A DNA stretch of 64,000 nt from Hypoxylon rubiginosum (taxonomy: Eukaryota; Ascomycota; Sordariomycetes; Xylariales; Hypoxylaceae), in contig CADCXA010000007.1 in the NCBI GenBank assembly GCA_902806565.1, positions 62,001 through 126,000 on the forward strand, given 5' to 3'. Below, piece by piece: positions 43,701 through 55,821 of the stretch. The notes below the pieces were generated by a model. It had not been told where the DNA came from, searched no databases, and saw only the letters and a program-made list of their open reading frames with translations. Numbering within the stretch: position 1 is the first letter of the stretch; the number at the start of each line of letters is the position of its first letter. The translations under genes were made by a program, and so were the position numbers.

Positions 43701-46700
43701 ATCGTACCTTTGTGGCTTACTGACACGACATACCCCAACACGGGCTTGTATTCTCGCAATTGCCAATTGGCACAAGCTCAGACACCGTTTCGAAATTCTT
43801 GCTACCTACCTCCTTCTACCTCCTATCTATTCGACTGACACAGCAAGCCCTTTCGGCGGTGTCAGTCACCAAGGTTGTGGTAGATCTCGCCCAGTTCTGG
43901 CATTTCTCTGTGTTCGTAAATGTGGTTATATAACTTTTCTTTCTCCCTCGATCGCGATCGCTGCCAATTATCGTTGCCAGTTCAACGCGACCCCTAACAC
44001 AATGCTGACTCTCGTTGCTACCCACATATCCGACTTTCTTTCAACTTCATTTTCCCTTCCGTTACAGGAGTGACTAAGGTTATCTCCTCAGACATCAAAG
44101 AGACCCAATTGATCCATGCGCCTTTACCGCCGTGGGCCGCGTGGCTTTTCAGGACAAGCCAAATTAAATCCACGTTACACATCGGGACCGAAAACCTACT
44201 CTTTCCGGGACTCATCGTACGGCAATCAATCGGTCGTCTTAATATATCACCAGTTGGGTATAATTATATCTCTAAAATTGGTAAATTAGTAAATTAGTAA
44301 ACTAGTATGTATACCGTACAGAATCAGCTGACAGTGACTTTTCAGTTACTTCTTGCTTTGAATGCACTCGCCAGTGCCCCTAATCCAGAAAACAAACACC
44401 TTGGCAGCACTTTATCTTATACGTGACGAATGCGAAGAAGCTCGTACTCGAGAGACCCAAGGTGTATCCGTGTAACCCGTAGTCGGGGTCGATGAAACCG
44501 ATTGTAGTCAATGCCAGATCTCCGGGAAGAAGAGAAATTTCAGCATCATGCCATTCTGTCATTCTTCGACTGCATTTTGCAGCGATTTATCGACGCCACC
44601 ACGCATGCAATTGCTTCCCAATGTGCTCAACACGCTGTAGCTTGAGCGGACAGCGTCTTCCCGTCCTCGAAGAATGGGGCATGTGACCGCTGATTCGCCT
44701 GAGATTTCCATCACTCCGCGCCCAGAGTGAGCTGTCAGATAGATATACGCCAGTATCTGCCTGTTTAGAATAGAGAATACAAACTCGTTGCAGTCTCATC
44801 ACCACTAACGACGCATCGAGTAAATATCACAGCGAGCAGGGATCTTGCCTCTCCACACGGAGATGTTCGCGGCAATGGTGAGAAGGAAACGACGAAGCGT
44901 GGTCAAGGCCGGTGGCTTTCAAGTACTGAAGGACTATTTACAAAGTAAAGGCTAAAGAGTGCTGAGATGAGGCAAAGTGCCGGGTACCCCTTTACCTTAA
45001 ATAGGGGATAACCCTCTCGCATTCTTCATCGATTGTTTGTCTAGCACAGCACACTCTACAGAATCGACTCGATCTATCACTAGGATTAAATCCAGCCATC
45101 GTCAGTTACTTCCCAGTTATTCTTAACTGCCGCTAACTCTTCATCTTTAAGGACTCCAACCGAGCTCTTATCTGACTATATCATGTGTACACTATATATA
45201 TTTTACTTCAACTGCGATAATGGTCAGCCCGGAATACTTACCTGCGTTTTTCAAGAAAATGTGGTTCCATGTGATGAAGCACCGAATTGCAACCATAATC
45301 AGAGAGGGGTCGACCACGGCGAAGGGGGTTTCCTGGTTATGGAGAGTTTAGCAACATCAGAAACGGGACCATGTCCCCTCCATCCGACAGAACAAGGACG
45401 GTGAAGTTCTTACGGCCAATCGTCTCGTGAGCCCCTATCTGCAACGGAACTTTTTCGACCAATAACTAACGTATAGCACTAAAGGGTAGTCTTCTTGGAA
45501 ACAGCTGGGATATTTCACTGGCGATCTGAAGTGGCACTTGAATGGGCATGTGACTTTCACATCACGTAAAAGGGCTTTGGAGTTGGCTATGGTCTCGAAG
45601 TTTAGCTTTCTAGGTATCTCCAACAGCGTTAGGTTAAACCAATGACCACGTCAGTTGAATCCATCAATAAGCAATTAGAGAAATTTCCTATACTACTTGG
45701 CCTTACGGAGTATATACTCTATTTGTCATGCCCCCCGGTATAAGGTTGTGTCATTAGCATGGCGCTAATATGCGGGTGAGATCAACGGAGGCTTGGGGAG
45801 CGTTGAACAATATTGACATGTCACAAATAAAAAACTCGATATTCCATATTCGCAGTATCTTGCATACTAGCTACCGTTACTTAGAAAGTCCGGATTGTGA
45901 AAAGATGACAACTAAGAGGACTGATCGCAAGAACATATTAAAGACGTCGCCATAAGCCACCAGCAGCTCATTCTTTCACAAGCTGGTTTCAAGTCGCCGA
46001 ACAGCTTAGGCTTAGGACAAGTTTTAACGTATACATAGATTTCGCGGTGAAATGTGGGATATTCATGTAGCACTACTAACGTCCGAATTACCATGTAACA
46101 CATACACAAGATGGGGCATGTGAACAACACAATCGCTGTTCAATAGTACCATAAGGATGCCCCAGGTATTAGCCTCTCTTAACAAGAGTCATATCGTGAG
46201 TTCGTGCGTTTTCCCCTCTTGGTACGATGTGAAAAGAGCTACCTAGAGTGGAATATAGAACCTATCAATTTCTGGTGATGCGGCTCTCACATGTACACAG
46301 ACAGGCCTCCGATTTTCGGAATCTACCAGCTCTCTGAAAGGAAGAAAAGTGACGGGAACTGGTAAATGATTAAATCAAATCTACTGTTAGGTGGGCTCAG
46401 GCATCGGTGTATGATCGAATCAACCTCTGTGTATCCGGGCTGTTTTGTTCATTTGAAGGTGTGAACACGTCGTATCAGATCTGGGGATCGCCCTTGGCAG
46501 TAAGATCCCCCAAAGAGTTCAGCTTCTGCAACACATCTCGATTCTTCAGCCGACAATGTGACAATGGTATTACCGGGTCGGCTGAGCCGGCGCTGCAGAA
46601 AGACTAGCTGCAGACACGGGTAGACCGCAGTGTCATTGGTTAAGGCCCCTCACCGGAACTATGCCGTGGCGGTCCACGTCCGCCGTGTAGCGATTTAGCT

Positions 46701-49700
46701 GGTATTAAGTATCTAGTTACCCTATGTACACTGGTTAAGATTCTACTTGCGCTAGATTCTTTCCTTCGACGTTGTGAGACGAGAACAATGTGGTATCTTA
46801 CCCCATACCTGGTATATCTTGCGAGCAGGATCACCATACAGCAAGCGAATACGTGAGCTAACTATACCTGGATATTATCTAGTCAAAGGTTCCATTTCGG
46901 TACCTAAGACGTCAAGACATCCCCAAGAACTATCCTAGCATCACCATTTAGATACTGAATGTACGTCTCCACATACACCCGCGACAGACTATTCTTCTAA
47001 CAAGCGCAGCCGTTAAAAGGGCCCGAAGCTTATGCAAGTACTTAGGTACTTGGGTAGTGGTAATCCCAGATCTAATGGCGCTTCGCGTTCATCTCTCAAT
47101 TAAGGAGAACATTATCAATAGAGGCTCTTTGCTATCCGTTCCCGGCAGCTTGTTAGGAGGCATGATGACGGTAATTCCCCACGTAGAAAATGATGGTTAA
47201 CTCTTTTGGAAAAATTACCAATCTTTCAAGATATTACCTCTGTACTTAAATCCCTATTATACCAGGTATTTATCAGGGAGCTTTAAATAATCAATCTCAT
47301 TAAGGCCGAAGAGTCAAAAAAGGGGCACAGCAGCCTAAGGTCTTGCCACGAAGTATCGTAATTGTAGCAATTGGTAGAGGATAGACCACACGATCTCAGA
47401 GATGGAGTAGAGCATTCACGTATACCTGAAGTAAGATTTTAAATTGAAATAATCGATTCCTTTCTATTGGATATATCTGAAGACCTAAAATTTAGGGCGC
47501 ATTCAGGAGTGCCTATGTGATCATCGAATAGTATCCATCACCAACGGTGCACAGATATTATCGACCAACCGCCTGAAGGGTATGCACAATACTTGGAAGG
47601 CGAGGAGCAGTTATTCGTGCCCACGATGCATAGATGATCGCCATTGATCGCGAAAACCAACCTGTTTTTCCAATGTAAATGAACGAGTGTAGGACAAAAT
47701 AGACTTCTCAGCCATTAAGCATTATTTATACCTGCCTGGTTCTTAGCATGCCTCCTATCTGGTCCAATGGTCGTTCTATCCGATGGAGAATTACCCCAAG
47801 CACGTAATGTTACACGGAGGGGAGGCAAGAAAGGGGGGAGACCGGACGACTCTCACCGACTCGGAGACTTATCTCGAACAGCAAAAATGATAGCTGCTTG
47901 TTATACCATATGCATGAGATAGAAGTATCGTGAACTATGGCGGTGAAGGAGCTAACCATTAAGCCAGATATGACGACCCTTCTATATGCCCTCCCGCCTC
48001 CGCCTCCGGGAGCATACAGCCCTTGTGTCGCCTACAGCGGTGCAGCGGTACAATATCGGCTTATATCTCTCTTTCAGCCCGTTTCCCTTGCCATTGCCTG
48101 CTTATCTCCATGTCCCCACGTATCTCCGACTGGTTGGCTCTCTTCGCTGTCTACCACGGGCTGCTGCTGCGTTCCCCTCAAAACGGCTGGGCCATTCCAT
48201 GCAGTGTGCCATCGTAACGTGATAAGATAGGAACCCAAGAGCTGCTGGTTCTCGCATGACTCCCCGCACTTCGCAACGAGGCCGTTATCAAAAGTCTTTA
48301 CGTACAAACAAAATGAAATAATTAGACGACGATAGCGAGAGTCCAAGATTAGCGAACTTGTCAAAAATTTAAGGTTGCATGCGGGTCGGCAAGACATATG
48401 CAGGCCAAGGGATGAGCAGGAAATAGGATCCTGATATTGTCGGGCCTGGCCCCTGGACTGTGGGACTGGTCCTGCAAGTGACGAAACGACGGTTATCCAA
48501 ACTTCCCCGTCTCCCGGATCAGCTTTTGGATGAATTTTTTTTTAAAAATCGGGTCCGCTGCGCTCGACCACGTGGAACGACTGGTCTCTCGGTAGGCAAA
48601 GCGTGCGAGAAGGCGAAGATCAAACCTATTTTCAGCCGTGATGTATATCGATAGCCGCGCACCTAAGGTGGTGATGAGTAGGCGATCCGCAGCAGGCCGC
48701 GCCTCTAGGTAATCAGACTGCTTCTGAAAAAATTGGACCCGCGTGATAGTCGAAATAAAGAATTTCGAGGTGAACCGCGATAGCCAGGATAGCCTGACCG
48801 ATGCATGCTATCTCGATAATAAGTGGACATTATATATGGAGATGGAGACGATGGACTAGTCCTCCAAGAGATAGATGCTCAAGCTCGACTATAGCTGCTT
48901 ATCGCGTTTCGATGGCAGCTTCATATCAGAACACAATGATTTTTGCTCTTTCACATGTCAGACTTGTTCTTAGACAGGTACTATATCTTGATAGAGTCGA
49001 GGCTCGCAATAAGTTTCTAGTTCTCGGGCTTACCTAAGGTATACTTGCTGACTTGTATGGTACCATTGGGGTCCAGATTAGGTAGGTAAGTTGCTTCCCC
49101 AAGGGTCCTGTATATTAACAAATCACATGAATCGTCATTCCTACCACCCCCGCGGGTCGTTACCTAATCCTATCCTTATACATCAGACCTTGCAGTTCAC
49201 TATACCTAAGAGGTGTTCGGTATCACGCCAGTTTTCTGTAAAATACCACCAACATTGTCACCAACAATGTTACCAACGACGTATCCTGAAGGAGGTAAAG
49301 GGGTTTAAGCGGGCCGAACCTTATCTCTCTCGGATAGATATCCAATGTTCATCCTGGGGATACCTAGACAGGTAAATCCTGGATTTCTTGGTCGTGAGTC
49401 AGGTCTCGTCTGTGACGAGCCTCGGATCTGCGTATATCGTATCGCAATAGCTGCCTCATTCTCAAAGAGTATTTTTAGACAAAAGTTCCTCCTGCTCCTT
49501 TCGTGCCATTGCATTCGCATTCGGTGCTCCACCCGTAAAGATGTGCAAGGCCACGTCACTTTTCCCGAATGGCAGTTTCCGCTAGGTACAGTGAAGAACC
49601 CACAGGTTCGGAGTCGAGACGTGCGATGGCATCATAAGCTACTCCCATCCCGGGAACTGCTGCCCCTGACTCGGCTCTGAGAGGCTGAAATCCGCCGGGG

Positions 49701-50169
49701 TACGAGTTGACGCTCCTTGGACGTTAGTGCGCGATGTTACACGAGTCATTAGGCTGTTAATTAACTACCTGCAGAGACCGTTCGAGGCACTGCCGCATTC
49801 GTCGTCGTGCGAGCAGGATCGTCTCTGGACCTAAGCATTCAAAATGCCAACACATGAATAATGGGCGCCTGTTATAATGACCTGTGGAAGAACCTTGATC
49901 CGCCGCTCCTTTGGCAGAGAGCTCCTCCCCCCACGACATATGAAAACATGGCGTCTGCTATCTCCCGGTTTCCCCTTACATATCTTATATGTAGGTAGCT
50001 TCCCGTCTCCTCAGGCTAGTCGGTTACACGACCTATACATGTAGTATGCCATTAGCCTGGGAAGGTAGCCGTCGGTCTGGGAGGTCCCCCTTTCTTTACT
50101 AATCAGAGTACATCGATGTTCTAAGTCTATAGTCGGTCTCTCGCTGAGTCAGTTGGGGTACATAAAACC
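40778..50169. other. 9.4-kb gene-poor stretch
   Basis: No frame in this stretch has recognisable domain features or plausible splicing into one. The longest (+ 43549-44073, 174 codons) lacks protein-like composition. CCTAGG-type palindromes are at about 42500-42520 and 43315-43330, and a short TAGTAAAT tandem lies at about 44280-44305. It may be old repeat-derived DNA, or hold non-coding or very diverged genes I cannot detect. Confidence 0.5.
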
Positions 50170-51466
50170 ATGGGGAATTCGGCTCTTTCTCCCTTATCAA
50201 GTTTAAGAAGGGGTGTTATCATTGCTTCGCTTTTCTTTATCTACGTCTTTGGAGCAAACGCCCTATACGGACTCCTTTTCCGAAATGGCTACTATCACGC
50301 CTTACTTCGGCTCCGGGATGAGGGTCCACATCACCTCCCCGACTCTTCTAATGACATATTGGATCGGTATACAGGGATCAACCTTTTGGATAAGCTTCTG
50401 ACGTTGGCGAGTGTCATGTTTGCCAATGTCACTGATGGAAGCTCGCCCCAGTTATCACTTTATGCATTTCACTTTGGAGGGCAGTATCTTGCTATACTTG
50501 TTGTGATTACGATAGAAGGATTACGAAGTGGCAACCAGTCCAGTCCTCTCCGCTTGTAAGGACCCATCGCGTTTTAATGAGCTAATCGAGATTCCCTAAC
50601 AGTCTTCTAGTTTCTCTATTTGGGGTTGTCTGATGCAGGCTGCTAGTTACGGTTGTACCATGCCCCTCTACGCGATGATACACCTAACCACGTCACCTGC
50701 TGCTGAAGACGTCGGGCCGGCCCTTTTAGAAGCAGTTCCGACTTCGAATTCATTGGAACTATCTGTGCTGCCGCAGGCACTCGTCGTGGGCTATGTTATA
50801 CCAGCAGTCCTAATGAGTGTTCCGCTATTCACAAATTCCGTACATCAGTGGTTCGGGGGGCTCTGGCAAGGATCACCGCTTTGGTCTATGCTTCTCCAGA
50901 AGCTGCTGGCCTCCAGGCTCAGGAGACAGCTTCAACTTCCTGATATTCGAAACCGGGGGAAGATATCGCAGTCCGGTTCAAAGGAGTCTCCTACCAGATA
51001 TCCGCAGTCTCCAGTCTGTTTAGCTAAAGATGAGAAGGGCTTGCTAGCCAAGGCTTACTTATTCGCATTCATCTGGTGTGTTTTGTCGCAGATTATTCCT
51101 CTCGTTTTGATCACGGCGGTGCGCTTGCGTCCGTCCGCGTTCCCTTCGCATTTGTATGAGGCCTGGACTGTTGTTAAAGTTTTCGCTCCTCCGCCGTTCT
51201 GGTCAACGAAGAAGATGGAATCCATGGCGACCGGAATGCATGACTTCTTCCTGTACGACCAATACGTGGGGTCTACCGCCGCTATTGTCTGGTCGACAGC
51301 GCTCTATGTTAACTCGAGAGAGACGCCGATGAAGATGAAGAGTTGGGCTAAGCTAGCCTTCGTAATCACCGCGTTGAGCGTGTCTGCGGGACCTGCCGGC
51401 GCAGTCGTATGGCTCATGTGGGAAAGAGACCGGTTTCTATTGTCGATACCAAGGAAAGGGTTTTGA
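50170..51466 (+). CDS. Polytopic membrane protein, unknown function
   Basis: Two exons (50170-50555, 50611-51466; intron GTAAGG...TTCTAG with CCCTAAC branch) give 413 aa. About seven hydrophobic segments are visible: residues about 15-37, 75-90, 103-118, then in exon 2 ALVVGYVIPAVLMSVPLF, AYLFAFIWCVLSQIIPLVLI, GSTAAIVWSTALYV and LAFVITALSVSAGPAGAVVW. A charged loop lies between segments 4 and 5. Size and pattern resemble the roughly 400-aa integral membrane proteins often found with fungal metabolite genes, but no catalytic motif is evident and no biosynthetic neighbours are present. I do not assign a function. Confidence 0.75.
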
Positions 51467-52354
51467 GAGAAATTCAAGTCATACACTTGATCTTGACATT
51501 GCTCTCCTACTTGACCGAGTACGGAACATTACGATCAAGGCAAGCTATTGGTGTCTCACAAGGACTAATCGTTTAGGCCAGGCGCTTGAATGGATAAGTA
51601 CCTCTGTGCGGAAAGGATATACCAGGTACCAGGTCTCTGACACGTTATCGAATGTCGTTTAAAGGGGTTCGCATTTTCTGACCATATCAACATCGAGTAT
51701 GAAAGGATAGATTTTAAAATTTAGACACTTAGATCTAAGATTGGCTAAGAGGGTTGGCTTCACCATCCATCATGATAGAAATTTTCATATTGCATCTCAC
51801 CAGTTACTTCACCAGCTACCTAGGTAGGTACCAGTTTAATGAACCATTTCATCAGAAAGAGTCAGCGCAAGTATAACCTCGTCTACACATTGCTGTCATG
51901 TCTTGAGGAGGGAGGCAAGATGCTAAATAGGATAGAAAGGTAGACACTCGATTATTCACTGGATCGGGCACAGCTACATTGCCTGAGAAAAGGGGTAGTA
52001 AGCTTATAGTATTGTAGTATCTCATCGAGGGATATTCACCTCCGAAACACTGGTCTAAACGTTGGATAACTCAACTGCATGATATTTCATGCGGCGAACT
52101 TGGCTTGGTGATATTTAAATTTCGTCTAGAAAATAACCAAGCACAAGGCACCCCCGAAGCTTATTCGGAGCCGCATCTTGACTCGAGACTTCGGATTAAG
52201 CTGATATCCAGTCGACGCCATTCAGTATGTACGGATACAAAATCCACACACGAACTCATCCAGTTCCAAGAATAGACCGTCGGGCCGTGCGTTGATCGGA
52301 GGTACAACAATCCCATCTCGTGTGGACGCGCCGATCGATCGTGATCAACGACCT
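51467..52354. other. Convergent intergenic region, no supported gene
   Basis: It lies between the 3' ends of the membrane protein and the Mpv17-family gene. A CTACCTAGGTAGGTACC palindrome is at about 51816-51832. Nothing else was recognised. Confidence 0.5.
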
Positions 52355-52936
52355 CTAAACCCTAGAGGCGACGAGACTCATGTAAATCCCCCACAGCAGT
52401 CCCACAAAATTGAGGAAGACGATCCGTTTCTCCACCGGTATGCAGCTGAAGCTGATGATAGATGCGAACGGCCAAATCTTGTACCCGGCCACGATGATGG
52501 GAATCGTCTCGTTTCGAACGTTGGAGCCGATCTGGTCCGCGGACTGCCTCTTCATAATGCCCATCAGTATAAAGAATGCAACCGTGTTGAAGATGGCGCC
52601 GAGCGTGATGCAGTCGATGAACCACTTAGCCATGGTGTTGCGCAAGTTCAACTTGGGCTTTCGCTCCGGAGCATCTTCGCCGTTCGCGTTCTGCTTCTCG
52701 ACGTCGCCGGTAGGCGCCTTTCGCTCGTATGCGGGAAACGTGCGCTCGAGCAATTGCTGCCACATGTAGTTCGGAGGCGCCGTAATAAAGGTAACGGCAA
52801 CGAATCGGAGGAAATTGGCGACGTCGAATGCGAAGGGGCGGCCGTCGCGGTAGGCTTCGAGGAACTGGGCAAGAATGTTGGATGCGCTGGATAGACCAGC
52901 GGCAGCCAGCGTCGCTTTGGTCATCTGCGAAGGCAT
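52355..52936 (-). CDS. Mpv17/PMP22 family membrane protein
   Basis: Single exon, 193 aa. The C-terminal half shows the family pattern: four hydrophobic stretches, an IWPFASIISFSCIPVEKRIVF block (the usual W-P...P-x-x-x-R) and a final NFVGLLWGIYMSLVA. The N-terminal half has the short PPNYMWQQLLE turn that follows the first membrane pair. Family members sit in the peroxisomal or inner mitochondrial membrane and act as small-solute channels. Residues 70-100 form a charged Glu/Lys/Pro insertion. The start at 52936 (MPSQM) leaves a shorter first helix than many relatives, so a second start or upstream exon is possible, though none is evident. Confidence 0.82.
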   Translation of the reverse strand: MPSQMTKATLAAAGLSSASNILAQFLEAYRDGRPFAFDVANFLRFVAVTFITAPPNYMWQQLLERTFPAYERKAPTGDVEKQNANGEDAPERKPKLNLRNTMAKWFIDCITLGAIFNTVAFFILMGIMKRQSADQIGSNVRNETIPIIVAGYKIWPFASIISFSCIPVEKRIVFLNFVGLLWGIYMSLVASRV

Positions 52937-54412
52937 CTTGAATGCCGAGAGATTCGCTCAATCAGGCCGAAGACTATAAGACGAGGAAGGGAACGCGAAA
53001 CGAAGGAGAGACGATAACGAGCGACGTGGTTTTGTCATTGAAAACCCGGATGAATTGACAATTGACATCAATTAGGTATCATAGGTGGCTTTCCGGAAAG
53101 GAGAGCGATGGGATAGTGCGCCACAGTAGCACGGGAGTTATTAAATATGACGAGTCATTTGGGAGTGATCGTCGTGTTTTATTACCTGCATATTTCTTGA
53201 TCTGGGCACAGCCAGGACAACTTAACAGCACGAGGATTTGACTCGTTCTTCATGGAATACTCTTTGTAAATGGCATCTCCAGTTTTAGTCGCGACAAGTA
53301 ACTTTTATCTTCCAAGGCTGCTATAGATCAGACACAAAGAAATCCAAACTTGTAGCCCCCCCCTTCCTTAATGTACGTGATCGTGGGTCGCTAGGCCTGT
53401 CAGATAGCGCGACCGTTAGCGCACTAGATCGGTCTTCTCGGTCCCTGACTAAACTTGAATTTGGTACTAGATTCCCAAGATATGTAGATAAAGATTAACA
53501 TCGTCCTATCGAGTAGACATATTGGATTACTTGAACACACCCACGCCCCGCCCCCTCCCCCGAACATGTACCCTATAGAAAAAAGGGGGATGCTAATAGT
53601 CTATGCATCTCATTGTGAGACACCTGAATGTTAAAATAACCTCACCTCTTATCAACCGATGATCCAGAATTCTTTAATGTTAATAATAAATTTAGTTAAC
53701 TTTTATTCATAGGGCTATACTACCTAGGTAGTCTATCTATTAGTCTTTTACCTACTTTGACTCATTGCCTTATTTTATCATTGCGACAATGCGTTGCCTA
53801 CGTAGGGCTAAAACCAACAGAGCCAATTGTTAATTGGAATTTTATACTACACACCATCATCTGACATATCTTCTGACCCTTTTTTCATTTTAGACCAAGG
53901 CCCCAACGCCTTTTATTGCCCGGCGGCTTGCCAGAGTGAGGCAGTACCGCCTTACTACGCATCAGCTGCGCCACCCATCACCGAATTTACCCAAGAACAA
54001 GTACTCGTTTTGGCTAAGCGGGAGGTGATAGGATTCAAGTGACTCATCTCGCCAGGATATCTACCAGGTAGGTAGCCAATCGTCTTACACGCCTCAAACG
54101 CCGGGGTACCGGGTATGGTATTATCCAGGATCCAGGACGTAGTCACACTCGATGACTCCGTCAATTAGTAGATGAAAAATTGGGGCCGGCAATGATTCAT
54201 GTCGAGTTTATAAATATCATTTCCCTTCTCTCCCCTTCTCGAAGAATTACTTTTGCTCCTTACCGAGAAAAAGTACGTATAAACCGCCCTTGCGCGTGGC
54301 ATCCACTACACCCTTTGCTCATGACCTTGCTTCATGACCTGTTGTTTTACGTGTTCACAAATACATTTTTAAATACATTTTAGTAGCATCTTTTTGATCC
54401 TCTCCCTATAAA
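52937..54412. other. Divergent intergenic region, no supported gene
   Basis: It contains the promoters of the Mpv17-family gene and the 54413 gene. 53640-53790 is AT-rich with a CTACCTAGGTAG palindrome at about 53720. The frame at 53827-54042 has no support. Confidence 0.5.
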
Positions 54413-55363
54413 ATGGCGGCTGTCGTCGCATCTTCTTCCGACCAGCAACCCGACCCCTTAGGCGTTGACCTGTATTCTCCAGCAGGTACATACCGGTCTC
54501 ACCTAGGTTGGCAGGATAGTCGTAAACAGGCCCTTAAGCAGCACGGCCGAGCCGGCAGACCTACTAAGATCAGCAAGCCGCATGCGAGCCGCATAGTCCA
54601 GCCGAGAAAATCTCACACCCCGCGCTCAAGATGGGGTCCTGACAAGGAGGATAGCCGTCAGCTGGCGGCCGATCCGAACCTCGTGCTACCGGGCGACCGC
54701 AGCCACAACAAGCCTCGCCTCGAACGTCAAGAAGCCTTTCACCAGCCAAAGACACAACTATACCACACCGACGTCGTCGACGATGACTCGGAGCTGTACA
54801 AGCTGGGGCTGTTGTACGATGATGAGCACACCCGCGGCTCCTACTTCAACTTAAACACCATCGTCCACTCCGACCCCGTGTACTTGGTCCGGCCTACCAA
54901 GCGAGCAAAGAAGCAGCGCCAGGACGCGTCCTATCTGTATCTAGATCTTTCTTTTTCTTCGTTGGAGTCGGATATAGATGTTCAACAGTTCCTAGCCTCA
55001 GACGTGCATGAGATTCCCGCATCCCTGGACAACAACGAACCGGCAGCTCAGAAGGACCATGAGAATGGCGTCGTCCGGAAGCGCTCTTATAGGGATGCGA
55101 CACTTTCTGTTATCCCCGAGCTCCTAGAGAACTCGAAATCCTCATTGGAACCAGCTGCACCGGAGGCAGCTGATTCCCCTGATTTCCCCGATTTAATATC
55201 CGACGAGGAGGAGGAGGGCTGCCCTGGTGACTGGGCACTGTTAGAGAAGACGGAGGTATTGAGTACTGCCGACGCCGGTGTTAGTGCCGATGTGGAGGAC
55301 GCGGCAGATGCAGCATCTGCCGCCGGAGAAGAAACCTGGGTCGTGCTGGGCGACGGCTCGTAG
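54413..55363 (+). CDS. Hypothetical acidic protein
   Basis: Single-exon 316-aa protein with coherent codon use and GC content over its full length. The N-terminal 110 residues are basic and disordered (RAGRPTKISK, RSRWGPDK). The middle contains DDSELYKLGLLYDDEH and DASYLYLDLSF, the only parts likely to fold. The C-terminus is very acidic with DLISDEEEEG, ends in an Ala/Asp/Glu-rich tail and closes with ETWVVLGDGS. No signal peptide, membrane segment or known domain. The short tail motif WVVLGDG recalls C-termini of several uncharacterised fungal proteins. Function unknown. Confidence 0.7.
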   Translation: MAAVVASSSDQQPDPLGVDLYSPAGTYRSHLGWQDSRKQALKQHGRAGRPTKISKPHASRIVQPRKSHTPRSRWGPDKEDSRQLAADPNLVLPGDRSHNKPRLERQEAFHQPKTQLYHTDVVDDDSELYKLGLLYDDEHTRGSYFNLNTIVHSDPVYLVRPTKRAKKQRQDASYLYLDLSFSSLESDIDVQQFLASDVHEIPASLDNNEPAAQKDHENGVVRKRSYRDATLSVIPELLENSKSSLEPAAPEAADSPDFPDLISDEEEEGCPGDWALLEKTEVLSTADAGVSADVEDAADAASAAGEETWVVLGDGS

Positions 55364-55821
55364 CAGATCCACAAGAGATTCCCCCGAACGCCCCCTGGAT
55401 CTCGGCCACGTTGCAGCAGCGTCTGTCGCTGCGCGGATTGGCCCTCTACATACCTAGCACACCAGGTTTCGGTGCGTGAAAGGCGGAAACAGTTGTGTGC
55501 CCGCATTCGAAAGATTGTTTGAGCTCGCTGTTTACGCCGAGGTGTATCAACATGGGTACACTTTTGGAATGGTGGTGGTGGTGGTCCTCACGGGGCGTTG
55601 TATCGGAGCATGAGCATTATTCGGCGTATTGGTAGTATCTCGATACCCTGTCCTAGATCTATTAACGGCATAGGTCATAGGTTTCCTTTATACTGGGTTT
55701 ATTTCCGTGTTATACCTGGAAGCAGGATATCAATCAGTATTGCGATCAATTATTAGATTTTCTCCTTATACCGACCTACGTACTTGAATTGAGAAGCTTA
55801 TGATATGGAAACTTCAGTTGA
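55364..55821. other. Convergent intergenic region
   Basis: 3' flanks of the acidic-protein gene (+) and the NLR (-). No feature recognised. Confidence 0.4.

Noticed and set aside
43549..44073. 174-codon frame on the + strand
   Set aside because: Composition is not protein-like, no domain, no splice context, and it sits in the gene-poor stretch.
50170..55363. Possible secondary-metabolite cluster around the polytopic membrane protein
   Set aside because: No PKS, NRPS, terpene synthase, P450 or transferase is nearby; neighbours are an Mpv17-family protein and an unknown acidic protein.
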